The translations under genes and the position numbers were made by a program. This document shows positions 16,688 through 25,305 of a DNA stretch of 64,000 nucleotides, piece after piece; within the stretch, counting starts at the first letter, position 1; each line of letters begins with the position of its first letter. A model generated the notes under the pieces. It saw only the letters and a list, made by a program, of their open reading frames with translations, was not told where the DNA came from and did not search any database. Where the stretch lies: contig NZ_BCYP01000018.1 of the NCBI RefSeq assembly GCF_001598255.1, positions 1-64,000 of the forward strand, read 5' to 3'. The DNA comes from Mitsuaria chitosanitabida ATCC BAA-476 = NBRC 102408. GTDB taxonomy: Bacteria; Pseudomonadota; Gammaproteobacteria; Burkholderiales; Burkholderiaceae_C.

Positions 16688-17392
16688 ATGAACATCGAAG
16701 GATCCGTTGTCTTCATCACCGGTGCGAACCGGGGCCTGGGACTGGAGTTCGCCAAGCAGGCGCTGGCCCGCGGCGCGAAGAAGGTCTACGCCGCGGCGCG
16801 GCAGATCGAGTCGATCACGCTGCCGGGCGTCATCCCGGTGAAGCTGGACGTGACACGGCCGGAGGAGGTGGCCGCCGCGGTGGCCGCCTGCGGCGACGTG
16901 ACGCTGCTGATCAACAACGCGGGCATCGGCCGCACCGGTGGCGTGCTGGCGGAGGACGCCGAGGCGCTGCTGCGCGATCAGCTGGAAACCAACCTCTTCG
17001 GCGTGTGGCGCCTGAGCCGGGCCTTCGCCGGCACCTTGGGCCGCAACGGGGGCGGCGCGATCGTCAACATCCTGTCCGTCCTGAGCTGGATCAACACGCC
17101 GCTGCTGGGCGCCTATGGCGTCAGCAAGTCGGCAGCCTGGGCGATGAGCAACAGCCTGCGCCAGGAGCTGGGCGCGCAGGGCACGCAGGTGCTGGGCTTC
17201 CACGCGGGCTTCATCGACACGGACATGATCGCGGCCTTCGACGTGCCGAAGTCGCGGCCCGAGGATGTCGTGCGGCTGACGCTGGACGCGGTCGTGGCGG
17301 GTGAGAGCGAGGTGGCGGTCGACGAGGCGTCACGGCAGGTCAAGCGGGCGCTGTCCGATGGCGTGTATCTGAAGGACGCGCTGGGGCATTGA
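16688..17392 (+). CDS. Short-chain dehydrogenase/reductase
   Basis: A classical SDR of 234 residues. It shows the cofactor motif TGANRGLG (residues 11-18), NNAG near residue 77, the catalytic Ser in NILSVLS and Tyr/Lys in YGVSK. Substrate unknown. It lies behind a second copy of the operator of the adjacent TetR regulator, which suggests induction by the compound that TetR senses. The ribosome-binding site is AAAGGAAG before the ATG. Confidence 0.92.
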   Translation: MNIEGSVVFITGANRGLGLEFAKQALARGAKKVYAAARQIESITLPGVIPVKLDVTRPEEVAAAVAACGDVTLLINNAGIGRTGGVLAEDAEALLRDQLETNLFGVWRLSRAFAGTLGRNGGGAIVNILSVLSWINTPLLGAYGVSKSAAWAMSNSLRQELGAQGTQVLGFHAGFIDTDMIAAFDVPKSRPEDVVRLTLDAVVAGESEVAVDEASRQVKRALSDGVYLKDALGH

Positions 17393-17420
17393 GCGGGGCG
17401 ACGACCCTCCCACCCCCACG

Positions 17421-17443
17421 CCTCTCCCACCCAGTGGGAGAGG
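17421..17443. repeat. Dispersed palindromic repeat, copy A
   Basis: CCTCTCCCAC-CCA-GTGGGAGAGG forms a near-perfect hairpin in the 152-bp gap between the convergent SDR and MFS genes. The GACCCTCCCACCCC flank on the left makes it a divergent member of the family also found at 22922, 23007 and 49648. The rest of the gap has TTGAAG-rich degenerate repeats and no gene. Confidence 0.65.
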
Positions 17444-17544
17444 GGCTGCGAAGCACCTCGCCTGGCGATCGACGCCTCGACCTTGAAGCCCCGCCTTCGA
17501 GGCGTTGTGCTTGAAGCGTCGCGTTTGAAGGGGAGGCGAGGGGG

Positions 17545-18711
17545 TCAGGCCTTGCCGCCCTGCTCGAGCGCGCGCAGTCGCCAGAGGATCAGCATGCCGG
17601 CCGTCAGCACGACGGCGGTGATCCACAGCGCCGCCTGGTAGCTGCCGCTGGCCTGCGCCATCGCGCCGGCCAGGGCGGGCGCGGTGACTTGCGCGACGCC
17701 ATAACTGAGCGTCAGCCGCGCCATCGCCTTGCCGGGGTTGCCCGGCGAGCGGCGGCCGACCAGCGCGAGCGTCAGGCTCACGAGGCCGATGAAGGTGGCG
17801 CCGTACAGCAGCGCGCCGCCGAGCGCGGCCGCGAGGCTGCCCGACACGGCGGGCAGCACGACGGCGAGGATCTGCAGCGCGAAGGCGGTGAGCAGCGCGT
17901 TGAGATCGCCGATGCGGCGCGCGACCCGGTCCCAGAGGAACACAGCCGGCGTGGCGGCCAGGCCCACCAGCAGCCAGGCCCACGGGCCTTGGCCCTTGAG
18001 CAGGGGCTGGCGCTCGACGATGGCGACGGTGAAGGTCGCGCTGATGACGAAGCCCCAGCCCGCGCAGAAGTAGCTGGCGAGCATCCATCGCATCCAGGTC
18101 GCGCTGGGCGCGCCGGCGCCGAGGGCGACGGTCGTCGGTGGCGGCGCGGGCGGCCGCCACCACCAGGTCACGGCGAGCAGCGCCACGCCGATCACGACGA
18201 AGCCCCACCAGTGCCCGGCCCAGTCGAGCCCGAGCCGGTCCATCGCCATCGCCCCGAGGGCGGACACGACGATGCCCAGTCCGAGCCCCATGAAATGGAC
18301 GCCGAGCTCGGGACGCCTGCCGGCGCGCATGAGGAAGCCCAGCACCAGCCCGGAGCCGAGCAGCATGCCCGCGGCTCCGCTGAGGCCGCCGAGGTAGCGC
18401 GAGAGCGCCCACAGCGCGAGGTTGGGCGCGAGCGGCATCAGCGCGGTCGCGATCAGGCCCAGCAGCATGCCCCAGAGGTAGAGACGGGCGCGCCATCGCG
18501 GGTCGTCGATCCAGGCGGCGAGGAGGGCGCCGCTCATGTAGCCGGCGTAGTTGATCGCCGCCAGCGTGCCGCCCATCGCATCGCCGAGCCCGGCCTGCTG
18601 CTGCATCAGCGGCAGCAAGGGCGTGTAGGCGAAGCGCGCCAGGCCGATGCTCAGGATCAGGCCGGCGATGCCGCCGGTGGAGACTTGCCAGGGGTGGAGC
18701 TCACGAGGCAC
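17545..18711 (-). CDS. MFS transporter, YbfB/YjiJ family
   Basis: A 388-residue inner-membrane carrier with about twelve hydrophobic segments, matching the YbfB/YjiJ major facilitator family (LSIGLARFAYTPLLPLM at the first helix, INYAGYMSGALLA at the second). The start is taken as GTG at 18711 because GGGAGG lies just upstream and the first helix begins soon after; the open frame extends further 5' into non-membrane sequence. Substrate unknown; members are thought to export drugs or metabolites. Confidence 0.88.
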   Translation of the reverse strand: MPRELHPWQVSTGGIAGLILSIGLARFAYTPLLPLMQQQAGLGDAMGGTLAAINYAGYMSGALLAAWIDDPRWRARLYLWGMLLGLIATALMPLAPNLALWALSRYLGGLSGAAGMLLGSGLVLGFLMRAGRRPELGVHFMGLGLGIVVSALGAMAMDRLGLDWAGHWWGFVVIGVALLAVTWWWRPPAPPPTTVALGAGAPSATWMRWMLASYFCAGWGFVISATFTVAIVERQPLLKGQGPWAWLLVGLAATPAVFLWDRVARRIGDLNALLTAFALQILAVVLPAVSGSLAAALGGALLYGATFIGLVSLTLALVGRRSPGNPGKAMARLTLSYGVAQVTAPALAGAMAQASGSYQAALWITAVVLTAGMLILWRLRALEQGGKA

Positions 18712-18830
18712 GACCTGTCCCTCCCAGGGGATCGATGGAAGCGCGGATCGTAGCCCCGGCGCCCGGATCCGTCCGGGCGCGGCCGTTTGTCCGTTCGGCG
18801 CGCGCGCTTGGACGGCGCGTCGCCTCGGGC

Positions 18831-19268
18831 TCACTCCGCCAGGAACTCGTAATCCGCGTACTGCGCGTGGCTCCACTTGATGAGCACCTTGAGGCGGCCC
18901 GGCTTGCCGGCCGTCGCGGCGCCGCTGAAGCGGCAATGCACGCTCACGTCGCCGTCCTCGCCGAACAGGCTCAGCTTGCTGCCGTCCTCGCAGGTGAAGG
19001 CCTGGCCGTCGAGCTCCGGCGCGAGGCTCGCCGAGGTGTCGTCATGGCCGCCGGTGAACATCGCCTGGAAGCGGAACTGTCGACCCGCGGCACCGGCCGG
19101 GATCGCGCAACTGATCTCGCGCCAGTCCATCATCCGGTCCGTCTCCTGGCAGGCCGTGGCCTTGATCGAGCTCCACCCGGTCGCCGGTGCCGTCGACGGC
19201 GTCTCGGCCGCGCGGATCGGCGCGACGGTCAGGAGCAACAGCGGCAGCAGCAGGGCGGTCGGGCGCAT
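18831..19268 (-). CDS. Small secreted protein of unknown function
   Basis: A 145-residue protein with a clear Sec signal peptide (TALLLPLLLLTVAPIRA, cleavage near residue 22). The mature part has four or so cysteines that could form disulfides and a Trp/Asp-rich beta-like pattern. I do not recognise the family. The ATG at 19268 directly precedes the signal; upstream in-frame starts would add an unlikely extension. Confidence 0.7.
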   Translation of the reverse strand: MRPTALLLPLLLLTVAPIRAAETPSTAPATGWSSIKATACQETDRMMDWREISCAIPAGAAGRQFRFQAMFTGGHDDTSASLAPELDGQAFTCEDGSKLSLFGEDGDVSVHCRFSGAATAGKPGRLKVLIKWSHAQYADYEFLAE

Positions 19269-19419
19269 GGGACGGGTCTCCGGCAAGAGGGAACCCGCGA
19301 TGTTGACGACGCTCCGTGACAAGCGCGCGGCGGAGTGCCGCCTGTCCCGCGCTCCCGTGGCAGGGGCCGCCGCCGCCGGCGTCCTCCGGGGATCCTCGTT
19401 CAGCCGCGGGCCTGTCCGC

Positions 19420-20598
19420 TCACACGAACTGCGCCGCCGCGTGGCCGGAGGCCCAGGCCCACTGGAAATTGAAGCCGCCCAGGTGGCCGGTCACGTCGAG
19501 CACCTCGCCGATGAAGTACAGCCCTGGCGACTTCAGCGATTCCATGGTCTTGGAGGACACCTCCTTGGTGTCGACCCCGCCCAGCGTCACCTCGGCGGTG
19601 CGATAGCCCTCGGTGCCCGCCGGCACGACCTGCCACGCGGACAGCTGCGTGGCGATGCGCTCCAGCTCGGCATGCGTGTACTGCTTGATCGGCTTGGACT
19701 CGAACCACTGGTCCGCGATCAGCGTCGCCATCTTCTTGGTGAAGACCTCGCCCAGCAGCGTCCTGAGCTCGGCATTGGGCCGGTCGTTGCGTTGCTGCGC
19801 GAGCCACTGCGCCGCGTCGAGGTCCGGCATCAGGTTGATCTCCACCGCCTGGCCGGGCAGCCAGTACGAGGAGATCTGGAGGATGGCCGGGCCGCTCAGG
19901 CCGCGGTGCGTGAACAGGATGTTCTCGCGGAAGCTCTTGCCGTTGCAGCTGACCAGGCAATCGACCGAGGTGCCGCTGAGCTCGTTGCAGAGGTCCTTGA
20001 GCTGGTCGGTGATGGTGAAGGGGACCAGCCCGGCGCGCGTGGGCAGCAGCTCGTGGCCGAACTGCCTGGCGACCTGATAGCCGAAGCCCGTCGCGCCCAT
20101 CGAGGGGATGGACAGGCCGCCGGTCGCGATCACCAGGGACTGGCAGCGCATCGGGCCAGCCGAGGTCTGCAGCGCGTAGCCGCCCTCGACCTTCTCGATG
20201 GTCTCGACGGCGGTGTCGAGCTTGACCTCCGCGTTCACGGCCGCGCATTCGGCGAGCAGCATGCGCAGGATGTCGATGGACTTGTTGTCGCAGAAGAGCT
20301 GGCCCAGCTTCTTCTCGTGGTGGGGGACCTGATGCTTGTTGACCAGCGCGATGAAGTCCCACTGCGTGTAGCGCGCGAGGGCCGACTTGCAGAAGTGCTT
20401 GTTCTGCGAGAGGAAGTTGGCGGGCTCGGTGTACAGGTTGGTGAAGTTGCAGTTGCCGCCGCCGGACATCAGGATCTTCTTGCCCGCCTTGTTGGCGTGG
20501 TCGATCACCAGCACGCGCCGTCCGCGCGCGCCCGCGTGCGCCGCGCACATCAGGCCCGCGGCGCCCGCGCCAATGATCACGACATCGATGTCCAACAC
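19420..20598 (-). CDS. HI0933-like (YhiN/BaiN) flavoprotein
   Basis: A 392-residue FAD-dependent oxidoreductase. The N-terminal dinucleotide motif IIGAGAAGLMCA is followed by the family-specific NKAGKKILMSGGGNCNFTN segment, ATGGLS near residue 175 and a C-terminal GEVLDVTGHLGGFNFQWAWASG that closes on FAD. The family includes enzymes proposed to act in tRNA modification and BaiN bile-acid reductases, but the role here is uncertain. The start is a GTG at 20598 after GAAGGGAAG. Confidence 0.92.
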   Translation of the reverse strand: MLDIDVVIIGAGAAGLMCAAHAGARGRRVLVIDHANKAGKKILMSGGGNCNFTNLYTEPANFLSQNKHFCKSALARYTQWDFIALVNKHQVPHHEKKLGQLFCDNKSIDILRMLLAECAAVNAEVKLDTAVETIEKVEGGYALQTSAGPMRCQSLVIATGGLSIPSMGATGFGYQVARQFGHELLPTRAGLVPFTITDQLKDLCNELSGTSVDCLVSCNGKSFRENILFTHRGLSGPAILQISSYWLPGQAVEINLMPDLDAAQWLAQQRNDRPNAELRTLLGEVFTKKMATLIADQWFESKPIKQYTHAELERIATQLSAWQVVPAGTEGYRTAEVTLGGVDTKEVSSKTMESLKSPGLYFIGEVLDVTGHLGGFNFQWAWASGHAAAQFV

Positions 20599-20744
20599 GA
20601 CTGCTTCCCTTCGACCTTTGAAACCCTGCCCGACCGCTGAGGCGGGCGCGGGAGCTTAACGCATGGTGTCGGCGGCGCCGGCTGGCGCGGGGGCGGTCGA
20701 TGTCGACGATGACACGGGGAGGCCGGATTCCTCTCGCCCCGCGC

Positions 20745-21842
20745 TCAGAACGCGTGCCGGATCCCCGCCGCGATCCCGTCCTGCGTGCCGCCGGCCACCG
20801 GACCGCTGCCGGCGGCGGCGTTGCTGACGCCAAGGGCCAGGCTGCCGTTGTTGTCCACGCGGCCGGCGGTCGCGTAGACCGCCGTGCGCTTGGACAGGAA
20901 GTAGGTCCCGCGCACGGCGTACAGGGTCGCGGCGTTCGCGCTGTGCTTGTAGTCCAGCTTGAAGACCTGCGCGTCGAGCATCCATTGCGCGTTCGGCGAC
21001 CAGTTGGCGCCGGCGTACCAGAGCCGGCTTCTGGGCGTGGCCGCGCTGCCGTCGTTGCGGCGCGCGATCACGCCCGCGCCCAGCTTCCAGCCCGACACCT
21101 TGAACCACCCCGCCACCGTGCTGCGACGGTCCGTCATGGCGCTGCTGGTCAGGCCCGCGAAGGCGCCGGGGCCGCCGCGGATCTCGTCGATCGCGGCCGA
21201 GGCGCCCCAGTTCTCCGCGTCGTACTTGACCATCGCCGACCACTGCCGGCAGGCCTTCGAATCGGCCGAGTTCTCGCCCGCGCAGTTGGTGCCCGAGGGG
21301 CTCGGTCCCGCGTTGACCGCGTCGCGGCCGGGACTCCAGGTCGCGCCCACGGTCACGCCGCTGAAGCTGCCGCGGTAGGCGATGGCGTTGTCCACGCGCG
21401 CATTGGGCAGGTAGCTGTCCAGCGAGCCTGAACCGAACATCGCCGGACCGAGCAGGTCCGCCTCGGTCTGCGACCAGAACAGCATCGAGTACTGCCGGCC
21501 CAGGCTCACGGTGCCCCAGGGGCCCTGCAGCCCGACGAAGGCCTGCCGGCCCCAGGCTCGACCGCCCTGGTTGAGCGTCCCGCTGTCCGCGCCCAGGCCC
21601 ATCTCCAGCGTGAACACGGCCTTGAGTCCGTCGCCCAGGTCCTCGCTGCCGCGGAAGCCCAGGCGCGAGGGCGCGAAGCCGCCGGTCAGGCCCGGCATCC
21701 GCGTCAGGCCCGCGGAGGCGGCGCCCACGTGATCGATGTGCTCGACGGACTGGTCGATCAGCCCGTAGATCGTGACGTTGGACTGCGCGGATGCCGCGCT
21801 CGCGGCGGCGACGGCGGCCAGCGCCGCCAGGGTCTTCTTCAT
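20745..21842 (-). CDS. Gram-negative porin (OmpC-like, Burkholderiales type)
   Basis: A 365-residue outer-membrane porin. Signal peptide to about residue 19 (AASAASAQS), then SNVTIYGLIDQSVE, the typical first strand. It has SRLGFRGSEDLGDGLKAVFTLE and a C-terminal strand ending in Phe (GIRHAF), needed for outer-membrane assembly. The start at 21842 follows GGAGACAG. It is divergent from a LysR gene, with an operator-like palindrome between them. Confidence 0.95.
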   Translation of the reverse strand: MKKTLAALAAVAAASAASAQSNVTIYGLIDQSVEHIDHVGAASAGLTRMPGLTGGFAPSRLGFRGSEDLGDGLKAVFTLEMGLGADSGTLNQGGRAWGRQAFVGLQGPWGTVSLGRQYSMLFWSQTEADLLGPAMFGSGSLDSYLPNARVDNAIAYRGSFSGVTVGATWSPGRDAVNAGPSPSGTNCAGENSADSKACRQWSAMVKYDAENWGASAAIDEIRGGPGAFAGLTSSAMTDRRSTVAGWFKVSGWKLGAGVIARRNDGSAATPRSRLWYAGANWSPNAQWMLDAQVFKLDYKHSANAATLYAVRGTYFLSKRTAVYATAGRVDNNGSLALGVSNAAAGSGPVAGGTQDGIAAGIRHAF

Positions 21843-21947
21843 GAGTCTGTCTCCTCGGGGTGGATGCGCCGACCGCTGCGGGTCGTTCAGCGCGGCGCAG
21901 TCTAGGAACCACCCCGAGGGCTCAGAAGATGCCATGCGGGCAAGCGC

Positions 21948-21964
21948 GATAACGCTTCGTTATC
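21948..21964. promoter_or_regulatory. LysR-type operator candidate between porin and lysR
   Basis: GATAACG-CTT-CGTTATC, a perfect 7-bp inverted repeat, lies 22 bp before the LysR start and about 105 bp before the porin start. It contains the T-N11-A arrangement typical of LysR sites. Confidence 0.6.
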
Positions 21965-21985
21965 ACCCGTGGCTAGCATGGGCCG

Positions 21986-22894
21986 ATGAAGCTCACCAAC
22001 CTGCGCGCGCTGGTCGCGGCCATCGAGGAAGGCAGCCTGCGCGCCGCCGCGCGTCGCATCGGGGTGTCCCAGCCGGCGCTCACGAAGATGATCCGGGAGC
22101 TCGAGCGCTCGCTGGAGACGACGCTGCTGCTGCGCTCGACCACGGGCGTGCTGGCGACCGCGCAGGGCATGGTGCTCTATGACCGCGCCATCGCGGCGGA
22201 CCGGGAACTGTCCCAGGCGGTCGAGCAGATCCGGCAACTCGGCGGTCACATGGCGGGCTCGCTGACCATCGGCGCGGTGCCGCTGGCGGTGATGCTGCTG
22301 GTGCCGGAGGCGCTGCGGACCTTCGGGGCGGAGTTCCCGGAGATCCAACTGCGCATCGTCGAGGAGCTCTACATCGCGCAGCTCACCCGGCTGCGCAAGG
22401 GCGAGGTCGACATCGCGCTGGGGCCCTTGCCCGAGCATCTCTCGCCGGGTGAATTCGCGGTCCAGCCGCTGATGCCCATCGACATGGTCATCGTCGTCAG
22501 GAAGGGCAATCCGCTGGGGAGGGCCCGGCGTCTGGAGGAACTGGCTGACGCGCCTTGGGTCTACACCGGAAGCACGCCGGAGACGGGTTATGCGAGGACG
22601 CTGTTCGAGAGGCACGGCCTGACGCCGCCACGCGCGGGCGCGCTGGTGAACTCGACCTTGGGGTCGTTGTCGGTGATCGCCGGAGGGAATTGCGTGGGGC
22701 TGCAGCCGAGGCAGATCGCGTCGCATCCGTTCGTGGCGGAGCATCTGCAGGTCGTCAACGTGAAGGAAGGGCCGCTGCGGCTGCAGCTCGGGGCGCTGGC
22801 GCGGGCGGATGCGGCGATGAAGCCGGGCGTGCGGCACTTCCTGGCGCATCTGCATCGGGCGGCTTATGTCCTCGAGCATGGGCGGGCGCGGTGA
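21986..22894 (+). CDS. LysR-type transcriptional regulator
   Basis: A 302-residue LysR protein, with the winged helix-turn-helix at the very N-terminus (LRALVAAIEEGSLRAAARRIGVSQPALTKMI) and an effector domain from about residue 90. It resembles regulators of aromatic-acid catabolism such as GbpR/Cbl-like members. It is divergent from the porin. The LigJ gene follows 262 bp downstream, so porin and LigJ are both plausible targets. Confidence 0.9.
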   Translation: MKLTNLRALVAAIEEGSLRAAARRIGVSQPALTKMIRELERSLETTLLLRSTTGVLATAQGMVLYDRAIAADRELSQAVEQIRQLGGHMAGSLTIGAVPLAVMLLVPEALRTFGAEFPEIQLRIVEELYIAQLTRLRKGEVDIALGPLPEHLSPGEFAVQPLMPIDMVIVVRKGNPLGRARRLEELADAPWVYTGSTPETGYARTLFERHGLTPPRAGALVNSTLGSLSVIAGGNCVGLQPRQIASHPFVAEHLQVVNVKEGPLRLQLGALARADAAMKPGVRHFLAHLHRAAYVLEHGRAR

Positions 22895-22921
22895 GGGGCG
22901 GCGAGAAGACCCTCACCCCCG

Positions 22922-22945
22922 CCCTCTCCCGCAAGCGGGAGAGGG
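22922..22945. repeat. Dispersed palindromic repeat, copy B
   Basis: CCCTCTCCCGC-AA-GCGGGAGAGGG is a perfect 11-bp-arm palindrome. Its left flank, GAAGACCCTCACCCCCG, is the reverse complement of the right flank of copies C and D, so this copy lies on the opposite strand. Confidence 0.85.
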
Positions 22946-23006
22946 AGTAACGCGGTCGCCTCAGAGGAGCCCCTCGCCCGTTTGCAGCAGAGCCGCTGCA
23001 TGAACT

Positions 23007-23030
23007 CCCTCGCCCGCTTGCGGGAGAGGG
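23007..23030. repeat. Dispersed palindromic repeat, copy C
   Basis: CCCTCGCCCGC-TT-GCGGGAGAGGG (one mismatch) followed by the conserved flank ending GGTCTTCGG. It faces away from copy B about 60 bp to the left, making an inverted pair like REP/BIME elements of other proteobacteria. The pair fills most of the 262 bp between the LysR gene and ligJ. Confidence 0.82.
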
Positions 23031-23156
23031 CCGGGGAGAGGGTCTTCGGGGTATGCCCAATCCGAATAGCAGCTAGTCCCCGCCATAACTAGGACGACGA
23101 GGCCGGGCTCTCCACAATCCGCCGCAACGCCTCATCGCCTGCCGCGCAAGCCCCCC

Positions 23157-24185
23157 ATGATCATCGACGTCCACGGCCACTACACCACCGCTCCCGCCGC
23201 GCTCGGCGCCTGGCGCGACCTGCAGATCGCGGCGCTCGAGGACCCGTCCCGAGGTCCTCGCCCCTCGGACCTGCGCATCAGCGACGACGAACTGCGCGAA
23301 TCCATCGAGACCAACCAGCTCGCCAAGATGCGCGAGCGCGGCTCCGACCTCACCATCTTCAGCCCGCGCGCCAGCTTCATGGCGCACCACATCGGCGACT
23401 TCCAGACCTCGTCGACCTGGGCCGCGATCTGCAACGAGCTCTGCCACCGCGTGGCGGAGATGTTCCCCGATCACTTCGTCGGCGCGGCCATGCTGCCGCA
23501 GAGTCCCGGCGTCGATCCCGCGAGCTGCATCCCCGAACTGGAGCGCTGCGTGCGCGAGTACGGCTTCGTCGGGATCAACCTGAATCCCGATCCGTCCGGC
23601 GGCCACTGGACCAGTCCGCCGCTGACCGACTGCCACTGGTATCCGCTCTACGAGAAGATGGTCGAGCTGGACATCCCCGCGATGATCCACGTCAGCACCA
23701 GCTGCAACGCCTGCTTCCACACGACCGGCGCGCACTACCTGAACGCCGACACCACGGCCTTCATGCAGTGCCTCACGGGCGACCTGTTCAAGGACTTCCC
23801 GACCCTGCGCTTCCTGATCCCGCACGGCGGCGGGGCGGTCCCGTATCACTGGGGCCGGTTCCGCGGCCTGGCGCAGGAGCTCAAGAAGCCGCTGCTGGAC
23901 GAGCACCTGCTCGACAACATCTTCTTCGACACCTGCGTCTATCACCAGCCGGGCATCGACCTGCTGACGAAGGTGATCCCGGTGAAGAACGTGCTCTTCG
24001 CCTCCGAGATGATCGGCGCGGTGCGCGGCATCGACCCGCTCACCGGTCACCATTACGACGACACCAAGCGCTACATCGCCGCCACGCCGCACCTGAGCGA
24101 CCAGGAACGCCACCTGGTCTACGAGGGCAACGCGCGTCGCGTGTTCCCCCGGCTTGACGCGCGGCTGAAGGCGCGCGGACGATAG
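23157..24185 (+). CDS. ligJ: 4-oxalomesaconate hydratase
   Basis: A 342-residue amidohydrolase-fold protein that matches LigJ of the protocatechuate 4,5-cleavage pathway along its whole length. Recognisable segments are IIDVHGHYTT (metal-binding HxH), TIFSPRASFMAHH, NLNPDPSGGHW, MIHVSTSCN, IPHGGGAVPYHWGRFRGLA and FASEMIGAVRGIDP. LigJ adds water to 4-oxalomesaconate to give 4-carboxy-4-hydroxy-2-oxoadipate. No other lig gene (ligAB, ligC, ligI, ligK) is in the window, so it may serve gallate or protocatechuate breakdown together with genes elsewhere. Confidence 0.92.
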   Translation: MIIDVHGHYTTAPAALGAWRDLQIAALEDPSRGPRPSDLRISDDELRESIETNQLAKMRERGSDLTIFSPRASFMAHHIGDFQTSSTWAAICNELCHRVAEMFPDHFVGAAMLPQSPGVDPASCIPELERCVREYGFVGINLNPDPSGGHWTSPPLTDCHWYPLYEKMVELDIPAMIHVSTSCNACFHTTGAHYLNADTTAFMQCLTGDLFKDFPTLRFLIPHGGGAVPYHWGRFRGLAQELKKPLLDEHLLDNIFFDTCVYHQPGIDLLTKVIPVKNVLFASEMIGAVRGIDPLTGHHYDDTKRYIAATPHLSDQERHLVYEGNARRVFPRLDARLKARGR

Positions 24186-24262
24186 GGACGCTTCATCGGG
24201 GATGGCGATTGCGGGACAATGCGCGCCCCCTCGCGGGCACGCAATCTGCTTAGCTTCCCTTC

Positions 24263-24973
24263 ATGAGCGATCCCCAGCCAACCCCTTCCCACGCCGAGCG
24301 TTCCAACGCGCGTTCCGGCGAGCCCTCTGCCGACCCCGCCCCCGAGCCGTCCGCCGTCGAGCCGCTCGCCGACCTGGCGATCCGCTCGCACACGACCTTC
24401 GAGGACGCGCAGGCGATCTTCACGGGAACGATCTTCGTGTCGCTGGCGCTGATCCTCTTCGCGCAGGTCGGGCTGCTGACCGGCGGCACGGCGGGCGCCG
24501 CCTTCGTGCTGCATTACGCCACCGGCATCAGCCTGGGCAAGTTGTTCTTCCTGATCAACCTGCCGTTCTACTGGTTCGCCTGGACCCGCATGGGCCGGGA
24601 GTTCACGCTCAAGACCTTCGTCTCGATCGCGCTGCTGTCGGTGATGACCGAGTTCTCGCCCAAGCTCTTCGCCATCGACCGCATCCATCCGGCCTACGCG
24701 GCCGTGCTGGGCGGGCTGCTGCTGGGCTCGGGCTGCCTGTTCCTGGCGCGGCATCGCGCCAGCCTGGGCGGCGCGACCATCGTCTCGCTCTACCTGCAGA
24801 AGGCCAAGGGCTGGCGCGCGGGCAAGGTGCAGATGGGCATGGACTGCGCCATCGTGCTGCTGGCGCTGACCGTGGTCGACGTGGAGCGGGTCGCGTACTC
24901 CGTGCTCGCGGCCGTGGTGATGAATCTGTTCATCGCCGTGAACCACAAGCCGGGACGGTACGCGGTGCTGTGA
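24263..24973 (+). CDS. YitT family membrane protein
   Basis: A 236-residue protein. A hydrophilic Ser/Pro-rich N-terminus of about 45 residues is followed by five or six membrane helices. GTIFVSLALILFAQVGLLTGGTAGAAFVLHY is characteristic of the YitT (PF02588) domain. The function of the family is unknown; transport is suspected. It follows ligJ by 77 bp and could share its transcript. Confidence 0.88.
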   Translation: MSDPQPTPSHAERSNARSGEPSADPAPEPSAVEPLADLAIRSHTTFEDAQAIFTGTIFVSLALILFAQVGLLTGGTAGAAFVLHYATGISLGKLFFLINLPFYWFAWTRMGREFTLKTFVSIALLSVMTEFSPKLFAIDRIHPAYAAVLGGLLLGSGCLFLARHRASLGGATIVSLYLQKAKGWRAGKVQMGMDCAIVLLALTVVDVERVAYSVLAAVVMNLFIAVNHKPGRYAVL

Positions 24974-25016
24974 GGGCGGCGGCGAGCCGCTCGCCGCCGC
25001 GGTCGGAGCGGGCCCG

Positions 25017-25259
25017 TCAGGCCGGGCCGGCTGCCGGGACCTGTTGCCGCCGGTATTCCGGCGTGGGCAGCCCGCCCACGCCCCAGTTCTCCAGCTCGAT
25101 CTCATTGATGACCACGAAGGTCAGATGACGCGGCTTGCCGAGGACCTCGAACAGCAGATCGCTGACGCCCTGGATCAGGGCGGCCTTCTGCGCGGGCGTG
25201 GTGGCGCTGGCGCCGGGGGTGGTGCCCTCGCGGGTCACCTGGATGTTGACGTAGGGCAT
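25017..25259 (-). CDS. 4-oxalocrotonate tautomerase family protein
   Basis: An 80-residue protein starting MPYVNIQVTREG, so the catalytic Pro is residue 2 (Pro1 after Met removal), as the tautomerase fold needs. TPAQKAALIQGVSDLL and VVINEIELENWGVGG fit the 4-OT-like family. The substrate is unknown. It lies 46 bp behind an SDR gene on the same strand and is probably co-transcribed with it. Confidence 0.9.
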   Translation of the reverse strand: MPYVNIQVTREGTTPGASATTPAQKAALIQGVSDLLFEVLGKPRHLTFVVINEIELENWGVGGLPTPEYRRQQVPAAGPA

Positions 25260-25305
25260 GAGGCTTCCTTGGACGTGACGGGGGGAGGTCGACGCGGGCG
25301 ACGGC

